Origin: Pythium myriotylum
Taxonomy: Eukaryota > Oomycota > Peronosporomycetes > Pythiales > Pythiaceae
NCBI GenBank assembly: GCA_023091665.1
Contig: JALJCQ010000033.1
Coordinates: 868,001-932,000 of the forward strand
Length of the DNA stretch: 64,000 nt
Reading direction: 5' to 3'
Positions 28,556-38,231 of the stretch are shown piece after piece. The translations under genes and the position numbers were made by a program. The stretch's first letter is position 1, and the number at the start of each line of letters is the position of its first letter. The notes beneath the pieces are model-generated. The model had not been told where the DNA came from. It did not search any database and worked only from the letters and a program-made list of their open reading frames with translations.

Positions 28556-31500
28556 GAAGACGACCCATGCACATCTTGGTGATCCATCGGGTGAGATATA
28601 TCTCCGGCAGACAATGGGTTGGGGAAACGCTGCGCCACCACTGCGTAGACTGAACCACACACGGAAGATGAGGACACGCCCCTTGTCGGCTCCAAAGCCG
28701 GTTTGAATTCATCAGCGTCGCCGCGTGATAATATCTTCCGAGGTGTTGGCCACACCTGCTGAGGAGTTGTCGATGGTAGACTCCGGTTAATGGGGAAGTT
28801 CAGTCGGTCTTGGTGTCGTTGCTCGGAACTCTCGCGGATTGAGACTTGCCACTCAGTATACCTGCGAGACCCGGCGCGTACACATATGTCGCCATCGGGT
28901 AAATAGCCGGCCTCGACTAGATATCCGACGGGGGTTCTTCTAGGTATCTGGAGCGGATGTCCGGATATATTCGTGATTCGAATGCGATCAGGGCGGCCTT
29001 CATCGTCGCAAAGTATTGTCGGGAGCCAGGTTCGTCCTCGCCGCAGCCAGGGTACGAGATTCAAATCTGCCTTTCCGTAAATAACTGAGACAGTCACACT
29101 CCGGCCGGGAAGAATATACAAGTCACTCGGTGCGGAAATTGGAATCCGCTTTGGCAGTCTTGATTGAGTACCTTGCCGAATAAGAGGAATACTCTCCTCA
29201 TCAGGAAGGTGGACCACACCTTCGCAGGCACTTAGGCGTACACCAGCCGATACCATAAAGTCGAAACCCAGCAAGCAGTGAACACCTTCGCCGATATTCC
29301 CGCACCAAATATCCATAAAGTACACCGTGCTCATACCCAATTTTAGCTTGACACTGGTTTTTGCAGTGACATACGTCACAATACCTCCGATTCCTTTTAC
29401 CTCGAGACGCTCGTGAAATGAAAGCCGAAGGCCGAGCTTTCGAGCCAACTCAAGGCTCAAAATACTGGTGTTTGATCCGGAATCTAGCAAGATATCGCAA
29501 CGGCGATCGCACACCGCGCCGTTGACCAGAGCAATCCCGATCTCCCCCGTTGACCCCGAATAATCTGACCACCAACCCCGGCGCTCCCCGTGGTGTAGGC
29601 GGAAAATTTTCCTGTCCCCACAGACAGATCCAAATCCTCCAGAGTCAATGGCGTTCGAGCGTGCCTTGTTGGGCATGAATATACGGGACTCTTTGTCAGT
29701 ATCAAACTGGCCGTTTCCATCAGAACCGGTGTATGCAAAAACTCGCATTACACGAGCGGATTGATTCACTTGACCGAAGGCTTTGAGGTCCGGTGTTCGA
29801 TGCTCGTCACGCGCAGAATATTCGGATTTCGATGCGTGTACTGCTTCGAACGGTCTATTGAATGACTCCACGACACTTCGTGGTAAGCTGGCATTTCGGC
29901 CTGCCGGGGATTGATACCAGGCCTTGAGATCTTCAATGACGCGAACCGCTGCACACCCTTTACCTGTCGCATGTACTTGATGACAAGCTGGACATTTTTT
30001 CCAGCAGTTGTCTGACGGGTGAGTGCCGGGGCACCAACGACACGTGTGACGAGACATGCGTGGGTCGACGGTCGAAACCGACGCTCGGTGTTGGTCAGAC
30101 TCACTCGACACGGTTGGAGCCGGCAAAGCAGATTGGAAATCTGGGCACAACTTCGCACCGCGATGTTGATTACCACGTGACCAACCTTTTGCGTTCGCAT
30201 GAACGCTACCATAGCTCGGTGCTGGTGGCCCAGTAACACGATAGGTGACCCCATCTTTGCCATTAGATGCGCTCTCATATCCTCGGAATAGAGCCACCCG
30301 GTCAACCTCCGACTCTTGGCGCATAAACTCGGTATCACGCAAATAGTCATTACCGACGTCGTCATCTTGGGAAGTCCGGTCAGATAACCCAGCAGAACTA
30401 GCTCGCGGGAAAATCCGTTCACGGTCATGATGATCCGGGTCGCGCTCGCGACTCTGACTGCGCTCACTAGAGCGACAATCTGAATGTCGATTGCTTCGAT
30501 CAACGCCGGTGCGCTGCTCATGAAGCCTCAACCTCTTGTCGAGATCTTTGACAGAACGCACCGATGCGTCGGACAGCTTGACTTTGACGACAGAATCGTG
30601 AAGACCCCGGTAGAACCGGTTCAGGTGATTCTCCACAGCTCGCGGCGTCTTCAAATCTAGGTTAGCCTGCTCAGCGAGTGAATTCAAGCGCCACAGGAAG
30701 TGGCGAGCCGACTCATGCTTTCCTTGACTCAACGCACTATACCTCTCCAGCGGGGACTCCACGTCTTCGAGGTACTCTTTCCGGATAGCTGCCTCAAGGT
30801 AGCCCATTTCTTTGCTCGCGAACCCAGCTGCCGGATAAACGTGAGGATCGGCTTTCGCGCGTACCGGTATATGTTCTGGCACATATCCTCATCGGTCCAC
30901 ATTGCCGTTCGCGCCATATACTTGTAATCGGCCATGAACTGCTTGGGGTCTTCGATGGATTCTTCACCGGTGAGTGGGACCAGATAACCAGTAGGCACAA
31001 ACGGTCTGGGGCACATCACGACTGGAGATTGAGCCGGAGCGTGGGATGCTGGCACGAATTGCGTGCGTCTCTCACCAGACGGACTTGGCGGTACACCCGC
31101 ATCGGCGTTTTGCGACCAGCTACCAGCCACGTATGTCGTGTTGCGGCAAGTTGTAGCAACGTCTTGGTGGGACAGATTGAGAGCCGCTTGCAGATGCGAG
31201 TGCAAAGCGTCAAGTGGCGCGGGTTCCAAATATCCGGAACCATGGACTGGTGCATCGGGCAGCAGGCCATCGAAAGCTGAAGGTTGTGATCGACTTGGTT
31301 GCAGGACTTGATGAACGGTGAACTTGGGTTTATCGTGTTGCGCTTGGGGACCAACCTTGCGTAAGACCCGATCATCCTTAATCAGATTTAGCGGACGATC
31401 TTTCTGTGAAGTTCGTCGTGGCCTGACTGACTCGTCGTCGGACGAAGCGGATCCTGCTGAAATTCCATCTGACACTTTGGCACAAGAGCTGATGGTAGAT

Positions 31501-32581
31501 GTCGATTGACGCATCGCGTTCGAGTCGATCGGGTGGCTTTCTTCGGACTCATCAGTGACCATCGACTGACGAGTCTGGATCTTGTACTTCAGCCCATCCG
31601 CGTGGTTTTCACCCAACATGTTCAACCAGCTGGTGACGTTCTGAACTGCTCGCAGTACGGCCGACACCTCACCATGCAGTCGTGGCGTCGACCACGAATC
31701 AAATGGTTCCTCGAACTTCTCGAGTGCTGGAACGACGTTCCAGACGTGTCAGTCTTAACCTTAGACGCCTGGAGCTTCCGCTGTGCCGCTGTCGGCGTAG
31801 ACTGGGGCTTATCATTCGAGTGGACTCGAGCATTGGCATCCGATACTTGCGCATCCCAAGGCTTCCCATGCCACCACCGCAAATGATCATAACGAGGGTC
31901 ATTGGGTACAGGCACGTCAGTTGATGGATATTGCTGATTTCCCGGATACCAATACTGCAGATGATTCCGGGGGTCGTAGTGCGGACCTGGGTAGCTAGGT
32001 AGCCATCGCGTAGGAGGCGGTCGGTAGTACCAGTAGTAATCATCACGAGGGTAATAACCATTGCGCCGCCAGTCCTCCGGTGACCGATAAGCCTGCTGCC
32101 TGCCGTCTTCGCGCATATATCCTCTCTCTGGGTCATGCTCGTGCTCACTGTCAGAACGTTCGACCCCTGCAAGCCCGCGGGCCTTCGAATCTGGATCGAC
32201 CGACTTGTTTAGCGTGCTATGCTTCTTGCGAACACCCCTCTTTCTGCCCCTCCGGGACTTCTTCGGCGTAGTCTCTGTGTCCGGTTGACTGGTAACGGGC
32301 ACCGCCGTGACATTATCGGTTGAAGAGCTGGTTTTGGGACCGCTGAAATATTCTTCGCCATCTTCAGTCTTCACTTCATCTTCAAAGTCGTCTGGGAGAC
32401 CCAGACGGCTGGCGCCAACCACAGATTGGCGCCGCATGCCAGCTTCTTGGCGCTGGTGGGCCATGACTCCGGTTTTCGACCCGGCGTCGGGTTCCTGTTG
32501 CTTGTCAACATCCTTGGGGGCTTCTGCCTGCATCATGTCAGAACCGCTCGATGTGGAAGTAGATACTCTGGCTCCTGGCAT
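28556..32581 (-). pseudogene. Element A gag-protease polyprotein, frameshifted
   Basis: Reading begins at the ATG at 32581 inside the primer-binding site (MPGA..., as in element B) with a disordered, charged N-terminus. Frame changes are needed near 31700 and near 30795 to follow the protein. Around 31000-30600 the sequence parallels the element B gag (PRPFVPTGYLV, WTDEDMCQNI, RQLGSRAKKW, then SPLERYSALSQGK). Cys-rich knuckles lie near 30050-29960 (CRWCPGTHPSDNC, CPACHQVHATGKGC). A retropepsin follows near 29500 (ILLDSGSNTSILS, then HCLLGFDFM). The C-terminus was split off by the copia insertion and ends at 13855. The breaks make it non-functional as a single protein unless the shifts are programmed. 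Confidence 0.75.
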
Positions 32582-32589
32582 ACGCACCA
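32571..32589 (-). other. Element A primer-binding site with embedded start codon
   Basis: On the minus strand, two bases after the LTR end, TGGTGCGTATGCCAGGAGC begins. TGG complements the CCA end of a tRNA whose 3' acceptor strand would be CATACGC. I could not name the tRNA. The ATG at 32581 opens gag. Element B has the same 19 bases. Confidence 0.75.
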
Positions 32590-32591
32590 GT

Positions 32592-33643
32592 TGTGATGAA
32601 GTGGGTTCAAAAGCCTGCGTATGTAGCAAGCTAGCGACCTTTCTAATCCACTCTCGCTAAACTCCGACGAAGGGGTAGCGTCGGGCTTAGCACTCAGACA
32701 GTAATAAATCGGCTTCAAGCTTTCGCTAGCTTTCCGCCCTCACGTTGTGTACCCTTTCGCAGCTCTTTGGAAGCCAGTGAATAAGAGCCACTTCGATCGG
32801 TCCAGAAGCGATCACAAGAAGACCAACAAGCACAGGAAAATCGGGGGTGAATATATTATATGAGTTAGAGAGCTTCGCTCAACCAACTATCAATATACTC
32901 GCAACTTCTCTCACACTCTCTCCTTCCTTAATATGAAATGCTCCGGCTTCCCGCCAGAGCAACTACTACACACACTAATATGGAGTATCTTTGGGGCCTT
33001 GGAGTTGACCAAGTCCCTTTAGACAAAGTCTCGGGAGTTTTGCTCCGGACTCACACAATCAAGCACTCAACACACCAATGCACACCCGAGCCAGAGCCAA
33101 ATCCACTACGCGCAGGCCTAGCACGAGCAAGCGTACCTTGCTGGGTCTGGGATGCCGAAGAGGGTCCGGTTTCTTGGCTTGGAGGGCGAGCGACTTGAGC
33201 ACTTGACCGCAGAATCCAAAGTCCATTATTGTAGGACGTGAGGCAAGTCGCCCCTCGTACTTAACCGGGTTGTACACTGGCTAGACTGACTACCTTGCGA
33301 ATGACCCGCGATAGTGACATGGATAATGTCACAGACTACCTTGCGAATGACCCGCGATAGTGACATGGATAATGTCACAAGGTTCGGGTCACTGTGACAC
33401 GTCATCAAGTCAGAAAGCCGGACCTGGTGCCGAGAATCCGGACCGGTTCAAGTGAATCGGACAGGTCCGGCATATCGATCCAGACCGAGACTAATCTCTT
33501 CAATCAACTACCTGAAACTGTCTAAGTCGCTCGGTGGCGCCTCGCATGCTCCCCGTCGCCCACGGCGCCGGGTCGCTTCGTCACAATACCTCGCAGTGCC
33601 TGGGTGACGGCGGGCTGCCCGAAACCGGAGGCACTTCACCACA
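32592..33643 (-). repeat. Element A 5' LTR
   Basis: Right copy of the 1052-bp LTR, adjacent to the AAAT duplication at 33644-33647. It also carries the 46-bp duplication at 33288-33379. Confidence 0.9.
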
Positions 33644-33647
33644 AAAT

Positions 33648-33690
33648 CTCGCTGAGCATCGACCTTGTCACGGCCATGCGCTGAACAGCC
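33648..33690 (+). pseudogene. Carbamoyl-phosphate synthase fragment, right part
   Basis: After removing element A and one AAAT, the CPS frame continues as ATKISLSIDLVTAMR and then meets TGA. The family has a similar AAKI-x-L-GI-x-L stretch here. Similarity fades by about 33690. This confirms that element A inserted into a CPS remnant. Confidence 0.65.
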
Positions 33691-33777
33691 TACCACTCGA
33701 GCTCACTCAAGTGAAGGAAGTTCTCACGCGAGGCGTGGCGACCCTGCGCGCCAGGGGTTTCCGGCGCAGGGGGATTC

Positions 33778-34013
33778 ATAGTCGCTGGGCGGACTACGAA
33801 GTGCTACCAGGTGTAACGAGGCTGACCTCGTTACGTCACGTACACTGTGGAGCAGTGTAGGAAGCGCATAGTCGCTGGGCGGACTACGAAGTGCTACCAG
33901 GTGTAACGAGGCTGACCTCGTTACGTCACGTACACTGTGGAGCAGTGTAGGAAGCGCATAGTCGCTGGGCGGACTACGAAGTGCTACCAGGTGTAACGAG
34001 GCTGACCTCGTTA
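33778..34013. repeat. Three 90-bp direct repeats with a GTAACGAGG hairpin, third copy split by element B
   Basis: The GTCGCTGGGC block recurs at 33781, 33871 and 33961 (period 90). Each copy holds the inverted repeat GTAACGAGG-CTGA-CCTCGTTAC. The third copy stops at GTTA (34010-34013) and resumes at 47507 after element B. The minus-strand frame through it is repetitive and is not a credible gene. The sequence between 33690 and 33778 has nothing I recognise. Confidence 0.85.
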
Positions 34014-35139
34014 TGAGACGAAGTGCCCGCGTCTCTCGCTGCCTGGTCCCAGGTTGTGGGAGCTGGCACAGAGCTGGAATCGTAGCTAGGAAATTAAATG
34101 ACAAGAGTTAGTAGGTGGCAGTAGCCTGGTACACTGTACCAGCTACTCACCCACCTTTCCAGTCTGGCACAGTGTGCCAGGAACTGGGTTCATCCACTGG
34201 ACCTTCCCAGTGGGTGATTTTCTGTCTGGTTTGAGCTGGCTTTCTCCGGATGTTGACCAGATTCATCCATTCCGGAAACTGGTTTTTACCGGTTTTCCCA
34301 GTTCGGATTGTGCAATTTCCAGTTAGACCACACAGAGTAGGGTTATTATCAGATCTGGTAGTTAAGTAGGTAGGGTTCAGGGAGCCAGTTCCTGGCTCCC
34401 CTTAGGGTTTTACCCTGTATTCAAAAGACTTCGCTTTTTGCTCTCGACTCCCCAAGTCTCCTCCGTCGAACCGCGGGAGGACCCAGCGTCTACGCCACAA
34501 GGTAAGCCTGCGTGTGTTGGATTTGCCCTAGTGGACTGTGTGCGCGTGTGTCTGGCTGCTGGTGCGTGGGTATTGGTGTGTTTGCGAGTGAGGAGAGGAG
34601 CCAACCCCCTTTCCAGCCCTGGAGGCACCTGCAAAGGGTACTAGTTTGTACTAGAGACCTGGAGCACTCCATAGGGTATTCTTGTGTTGCGATAGCTGGG
34701 AACTGGTCGTAGTTCCCCAGTTAAAGTAATACACTTCATTTGGTAGTGAGAGAGTTTCCCAGATCCCAGAGGGGATCTCCAGTGTCCTGGCGGATCGAGG
34801 TCGTCCTCCGTCCCAGGCGAGACTCAGCGGATCGAAGCTAGGCTTCCGTCCTGGGTCTAAGTGTGTCGTTTGTATTTGTATTTGAAAAGACTGGTCCTCA
34901 TCGTTACCTAGAGCTGGTTGAGCCATCTTGGGTTGGTGGAATACTCCAAGTGGACGTATTTCCCCATACTTCAAAGCTCAAAAGAACCGGTCAAGGGATA
35001 CATAACGTGAGGTACGAAGCCAGAACTTGGGTTTTCACAACGGGCCCAAGTTCGCCTGCGTGTATTTCCCATATACACGCTAGGTCTATACCCTTTTCCA
35101 GCTCCAGAAGCTAGCGAAAAGGCAGCCCACTTTACCACA
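34014..35139 (+). repeat. Element B 5' LTR
   Basis: 1126-bp LTR, direct repeat of 46381-47506. It is flanked on the left by GTTA inside the third 90-bp repeat. Confidence 0.92.
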
Positions 35140-35141
35140 AC

Positions 35142-35160
35142 TGGTGCGTATGCCAGGAGC
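35142..35160 (+). other. Element B primer-binding site with embedded start codon
   Basis: TGGTGCGTATGCCAGGAGC begins two bases after the LTR, identical to that of element A. The ATG at 35150 opens gag. Confidence 0.75.
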
Positions 35161-38155
35161 TAGTACTGGTCGTGCGAGTATGTCCGCTATTGGTGAGTCT
35201 GACACTAACCAGGCCGAGATGGTCAAACCATTCTCGTTTGTGGTAGATGAAGACCAGTCGACCGGTGTCCAGGAAGCTAGTCAGCGTTCCGGCACCACCA
35301 GTCAGCCTACGACCCACTCTGGCGGTCGTGGAGCTGGTTCACGCCAGCAAGTTGTTGGCAAGATGGGGCAGTCCTCCGCTGCCCGTCGTCGTGTGCTAAT
35401 GCCTGACGACGACGAAGAAAAGGAGCCTTCTGGCTCGGCAATCCCACGCCGAGCTAGCCCGCGCAAAGGAAGCACTGAGTATGGCTCACCTCGTGCTAGT
35501 ATCAGCAGTCTCGATCTGGGTGACGTCGCTTTGCGAGCTGGTAAGACCAAGTCCAGCCTCCGAGACCAAGCCGAAGCAGCTTCGAGCCAGTCGAAGGCTA
35601 GGAAGAAGGCTGGGAAGCCAGGGAAAGGTCGTGGTGGCAAGCCAGTAGCTGGGAAGTCGCCAAGTACCAGTTCGACCGACGAAGTCGTGAAGTCGCGACC
35701 TGGAACCGAGATGACGGCTCGAGACAACCGTGCGAGGGACCTAGTTCATCCAGGCGATGAGCTGGGAGACGTTTCAGCCGCCAGAAGTGGCCGCTCCAAG
35801 ATTCACGACGCCTTCGTGATCCAGGAGTGCGTTGACATCTGGAGTCACGCACCGGAAGACCGTATCCTGCCTCGAGAAGCTGGATCGCCCAACCTCAGGC
35901 CCAGACAAGTCATCGAGCGAAGCTCGGATGTGCTGGACAAGTTTCACGAGCCAGGCTCGTGGTTGAAGCTTTTCGACATTATCAGCACGACGAATCCGCT
36001 GTCGCCACGAAGCGCCCTGCACGTTGTCCGGCTAGAAGGTCTATCTGGCATCGAGATGTTGGCATTGATCCAGTCTGCTCTGTTCGAAGCTGGGTATTCG
36101 TTCATGAACTTGGTCCCAGCTGCACTTCGTCATGCTCCAGAGCTAGCAGGCCTCCATCTGCACGAAGTCGAGGTGACGGTTCGGTCAGCTAGATATCTAC
36201 TCTCGCTGGAAGTCCAGGAGTGGATCAGGTTTCGAAGTATTCGACCCGAACAACGGTCTCCGACGGTATCGTCCAGATCCCCAGTCGATATCCACGCCAT
36301 GCGCAAGCCAGAGTCGATTCTGAGCTCGAGTGACGGTATTCCAGGCCGGCAATCGAGTCTTCGAACTAGTCAGTTCTCGTTCCTGGCACCGCAAGCCGGT
36401 ACGCGCGCACCGACAGACCTGGTTCAGCCTTCATCGAGCCAGTCAGCCGGTCAGAGCCTTGCGTTTGGTCCAGCTCGACCAGAAGTCCAACCACAACGGT
36501 TTGTTGATCCTAACAACTACCGTTTCCAGCAACCTGCCGTCGCTCCAGTGGTTTCGGCGCCACTTGCGTTTGGTTCGCATCTGCAGCAGCCAGCTCATGC
36601 GCCTCCAGCACCAGCACTCGTGAATGCGCCTTATCCGGCTCCTGGTGTCACTTTCCATGCAGCTCCTGCTCTGACCCAGCCAGCGGATGCGTCGTTCTAT
36701 CTGGGATCAGGAGTTGGCGATCGCGCTGGAGGTTTCGCTTCGGGTAGGCCAACACCACGTCGAGTGGATGCCCAGGCAGCCTCCGCGCCGTTGTCAGCTC
36801 CGGTTCCAGTCCACGCAGAAGCTTTTCCAGCTGGACTTTACACCAGTGATGGTGCTGGAGAGTCCAGAGCTCGTAGAGTGCCCGACTATGGCGCTAACGA
36901 GCTGGGAAGTGCCTTACCAGCCTCCGTGATGCCACCGAGCCAGCTAGGCCAGTCAGTGCCACGACCGTTTGTGCCAAATCGGTATCTAGACAAGTTTACT
37001 GGTCTGGAGTCACTAGCTGACCGCAAACTCTGGTATAAAGAGTATGTGTACCTTGCAGACAGTGGTTACTGGACTGACACCGAGCGGTGCCGGAATATCG
37101 AGCTATACCTTCGTGGTCCAGCTGAGGCCTGGCTCCAACAACTTGGGTCAGCTCGCCGGAGCTGGAACTCGCTGAGTTCAGCGTTCCAGAGCGAGTTCTG
37201 CGTCGCTAGAGGGTCCCCGTTCGAAAAGTACTTTGGGTTGACCCAGCGGAAGGACGAGACTCCGCTCCAGCATCTATGGCGTTTGAATGCAGCGGCAGTC
37301 AAGGCTCGTATCCCGCTGACCAGCTCGACTGACCTTAAGAACCATCTGGATCGCTTCATCAAGAGCCTGGCTAGCGAAAGCGCCAGGAATGCGTTCAGAG
37401 GGCGTTCTTATGAGTCGCTGGCCCAGCTCGAGGACGCAGCCAGAGATCTGGATCGAGAAGTGGACCGGGATGACTATCGTCGCTCCAGCCGGCACCAGGA
37501 TCGCGATCGCGAACGTGAACGCTCGATTCCCAGGTCGGCGACCGTCTATTATGCTTATGACGGCGATGATGACGGTGAAGAAGCTGGGTGGGGACTGGGC
37601 GATGAGCGTCAAGTGCATTTCGACGACGATGAGCCAGGCGATTGCTACGCTGAGTCGGTTTACCAGTTGTCAGGCCGCGTTCAGAACCAGCATCCAAGTC
37701 GCTGGAGGCCAGGTAGCCAGGATCAGAGTCATTCTGGTAGATACGGTCCAAGCTCTAGCCAGTCAAGTCGTCACGCTATGGTTCAAAGTCCAGCCTCGCA
37801 CCAGTCGGGTCAAGCTCCTTTCGCTCGCTCGGCCCAGCTTCCCAGCTCCGGCACAAGTGTTCCTGGCTCAGCCGGTCGCTCTCGACCTGGCTTAAGCGTT
37901 CAGAGTCCTCGCGGACCGAACTGCTTCAATTGCGACGAGCCAGGACACTGGGCGAGTGACTACCCGCAGAAAGGTTTCTGTTCTCTCTGCGAGGCACCAG
38001 GTCATCGTCCTGAGTCGTGCCCAAAGAAGTGCTCGTTCTGTGACGAGGTGCACTCTCCAGGCGACTGCGAGCTGAAGAAGGCTCTCAAGTCCTTGGTTAA
38101 GGGTGAGGCGAAAGCCAGTGCTGCTCCAGCCGGCCCAGCCCAGCCTTTAAACTAG
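35150..38155 (+). CDS. Element B gag, about 1001 residues
   Basis: An intact frame from the ATG in the primer-binding site. The N-terminal 600 residues are long, Ser/Pro/Ala-rich and probably disordered. A retrotrans_gag-like core follows at about 600-770 (PRPFVPNRYLDKF, WTDTERCRNIELYL, AWLQQLGSARRSW, SPFEKYFGLTQRKDE). After an Arg-rich and acidic linker come three Cys-rich knuckles (about 924-974): CFNCDEPGHWASDY, CSLCEAPGHRPESC and CSFCDEVHSPGDC. The first ends in Tyr where a zinc-binding Cys is expected. A GTG six bases upstream also extends the frame, but ATG at 35150 is the likely start. It should form the capsid and bind the element RNA. Confidence 0.85.
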   Translation: MPGASTGRASMSAIGESDTNQAEMVKPFSFVVDEDQSTGVQEASQRSGTTSQPTTHSGGRGAGSRQQVVGKMGQSSAARRRVLMPDDDEEKEPSGSAIPRRASPRKGSTEYGSPRASISSLDLGDVALRAGKTKSSLRDQAEAASSQSKARKKAGKPGKGRGGKPVAGKSPSTSSTDEVVKSRPGTEMTARDNRARDLVHPGDELGDVSAARSGRSKIHDAFVIQECVDIWSHAPEDRILPREAGSPNLRPRQVIERSSDVLDKFHEPGSWLKLFDIISTTNPLSPRSALHVVRLEGLSGIEMLALIQSALFEAGYSFMNLVPAALRHAPELAGLHLHEVEVTVRSARYLLSLEVQEWIRFRSIRPEQRSPTVSSRSPVDIHAMRKPESILSSSDGIPGRQSSLRTSQFSFLAPQAGTRAPTDLVQPSSSQSAGQSLAFGPARPEVQPQRFVDPNNYRFQQPAVAPVVSAPLAFGSHLQQPAHAPPAPALVNAPYPAPGVTFHAAPALTQPADASFYLGSGVGDRAGGFASGRPTPRRVDAQAASAPLSAPVPVHAEAFPAGLYTSDGAGESRARRVPDYGANELGSALPASVMPPSQLGQSVPRPFVPNRYLDKFTGLESLADRKLWYKEYVYLADSGYWTDTERCRNIELYLRGPAEAWLQQLGSARRSWNSLSSAFQSEFCVARGSPFEKYFGLTQRKDETPLQHLWRLNAAAVKARIPLTSSTDLKNHLDRFIKSLASESARNAFRGRSYESLAQLEDAARDLDREVDRDDYRRSSRHQDRDRERERSIPRSATVYYAYDGDDDGEEAGWGLGDERQVHFDDDEPGDCYAESVYQLSGRVQNQHPSRWRPGSQDQSHSGRYGPSSSQSSRHAMVQSPASHQSGQAPFARSAQLPSSGTSVPGSAGRSRPGLSVQSPRGPNCFNCDEPGHWASDYPQKGFCSLCEAPGHRPESCPKKCSFCDEVHSPGDCELKKALKSLVKGEAKASAAPAGPAQPLN

Positions 38156-38231
38156 GTAGCTCGCCGGGGACCCAGGGGATCCGGTACGCGTCGAGCTTCA
38201 AGTCCCTCAAGCGACACAAGAAGCCCAAGTC

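Larger units (their letters stand above)
11145..33643 (-). mobile_element. LTR retroelement A (gag-protease only), carrying nested copia elements
   Basis: Two 1052-bp direct repeats (11145-12196 and 32592-33643) begin TGTGATGAAG and end CTTCACCACA on the plus strand. They are flanked by a 4-bp target duplication AAAT (11141-11144 and 33644-33647). Internal coding is on the minus strand: a gag with zinc knuckles, then a retropepsin, then a 376-residue unknown ORF. No reverse transcriptase, RNase H or integrase can be seen. The interior is split by the copia compound at 14093-28550. I saw no differences between the LTRs, so insertion looks recent. The primer-binding site and protease closely resemble those of element B, so A looks like a non-autonomous relative. 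Confidence 0.85.

Noticed and set aside
34410..35114. Small frames of 60-107 codons in the element B LTR, repeated at 46777-47481
   Set aside because: They occur identically in both LTRs, overlap on both strands and have no domain; they are LTR sequence rather than genes.
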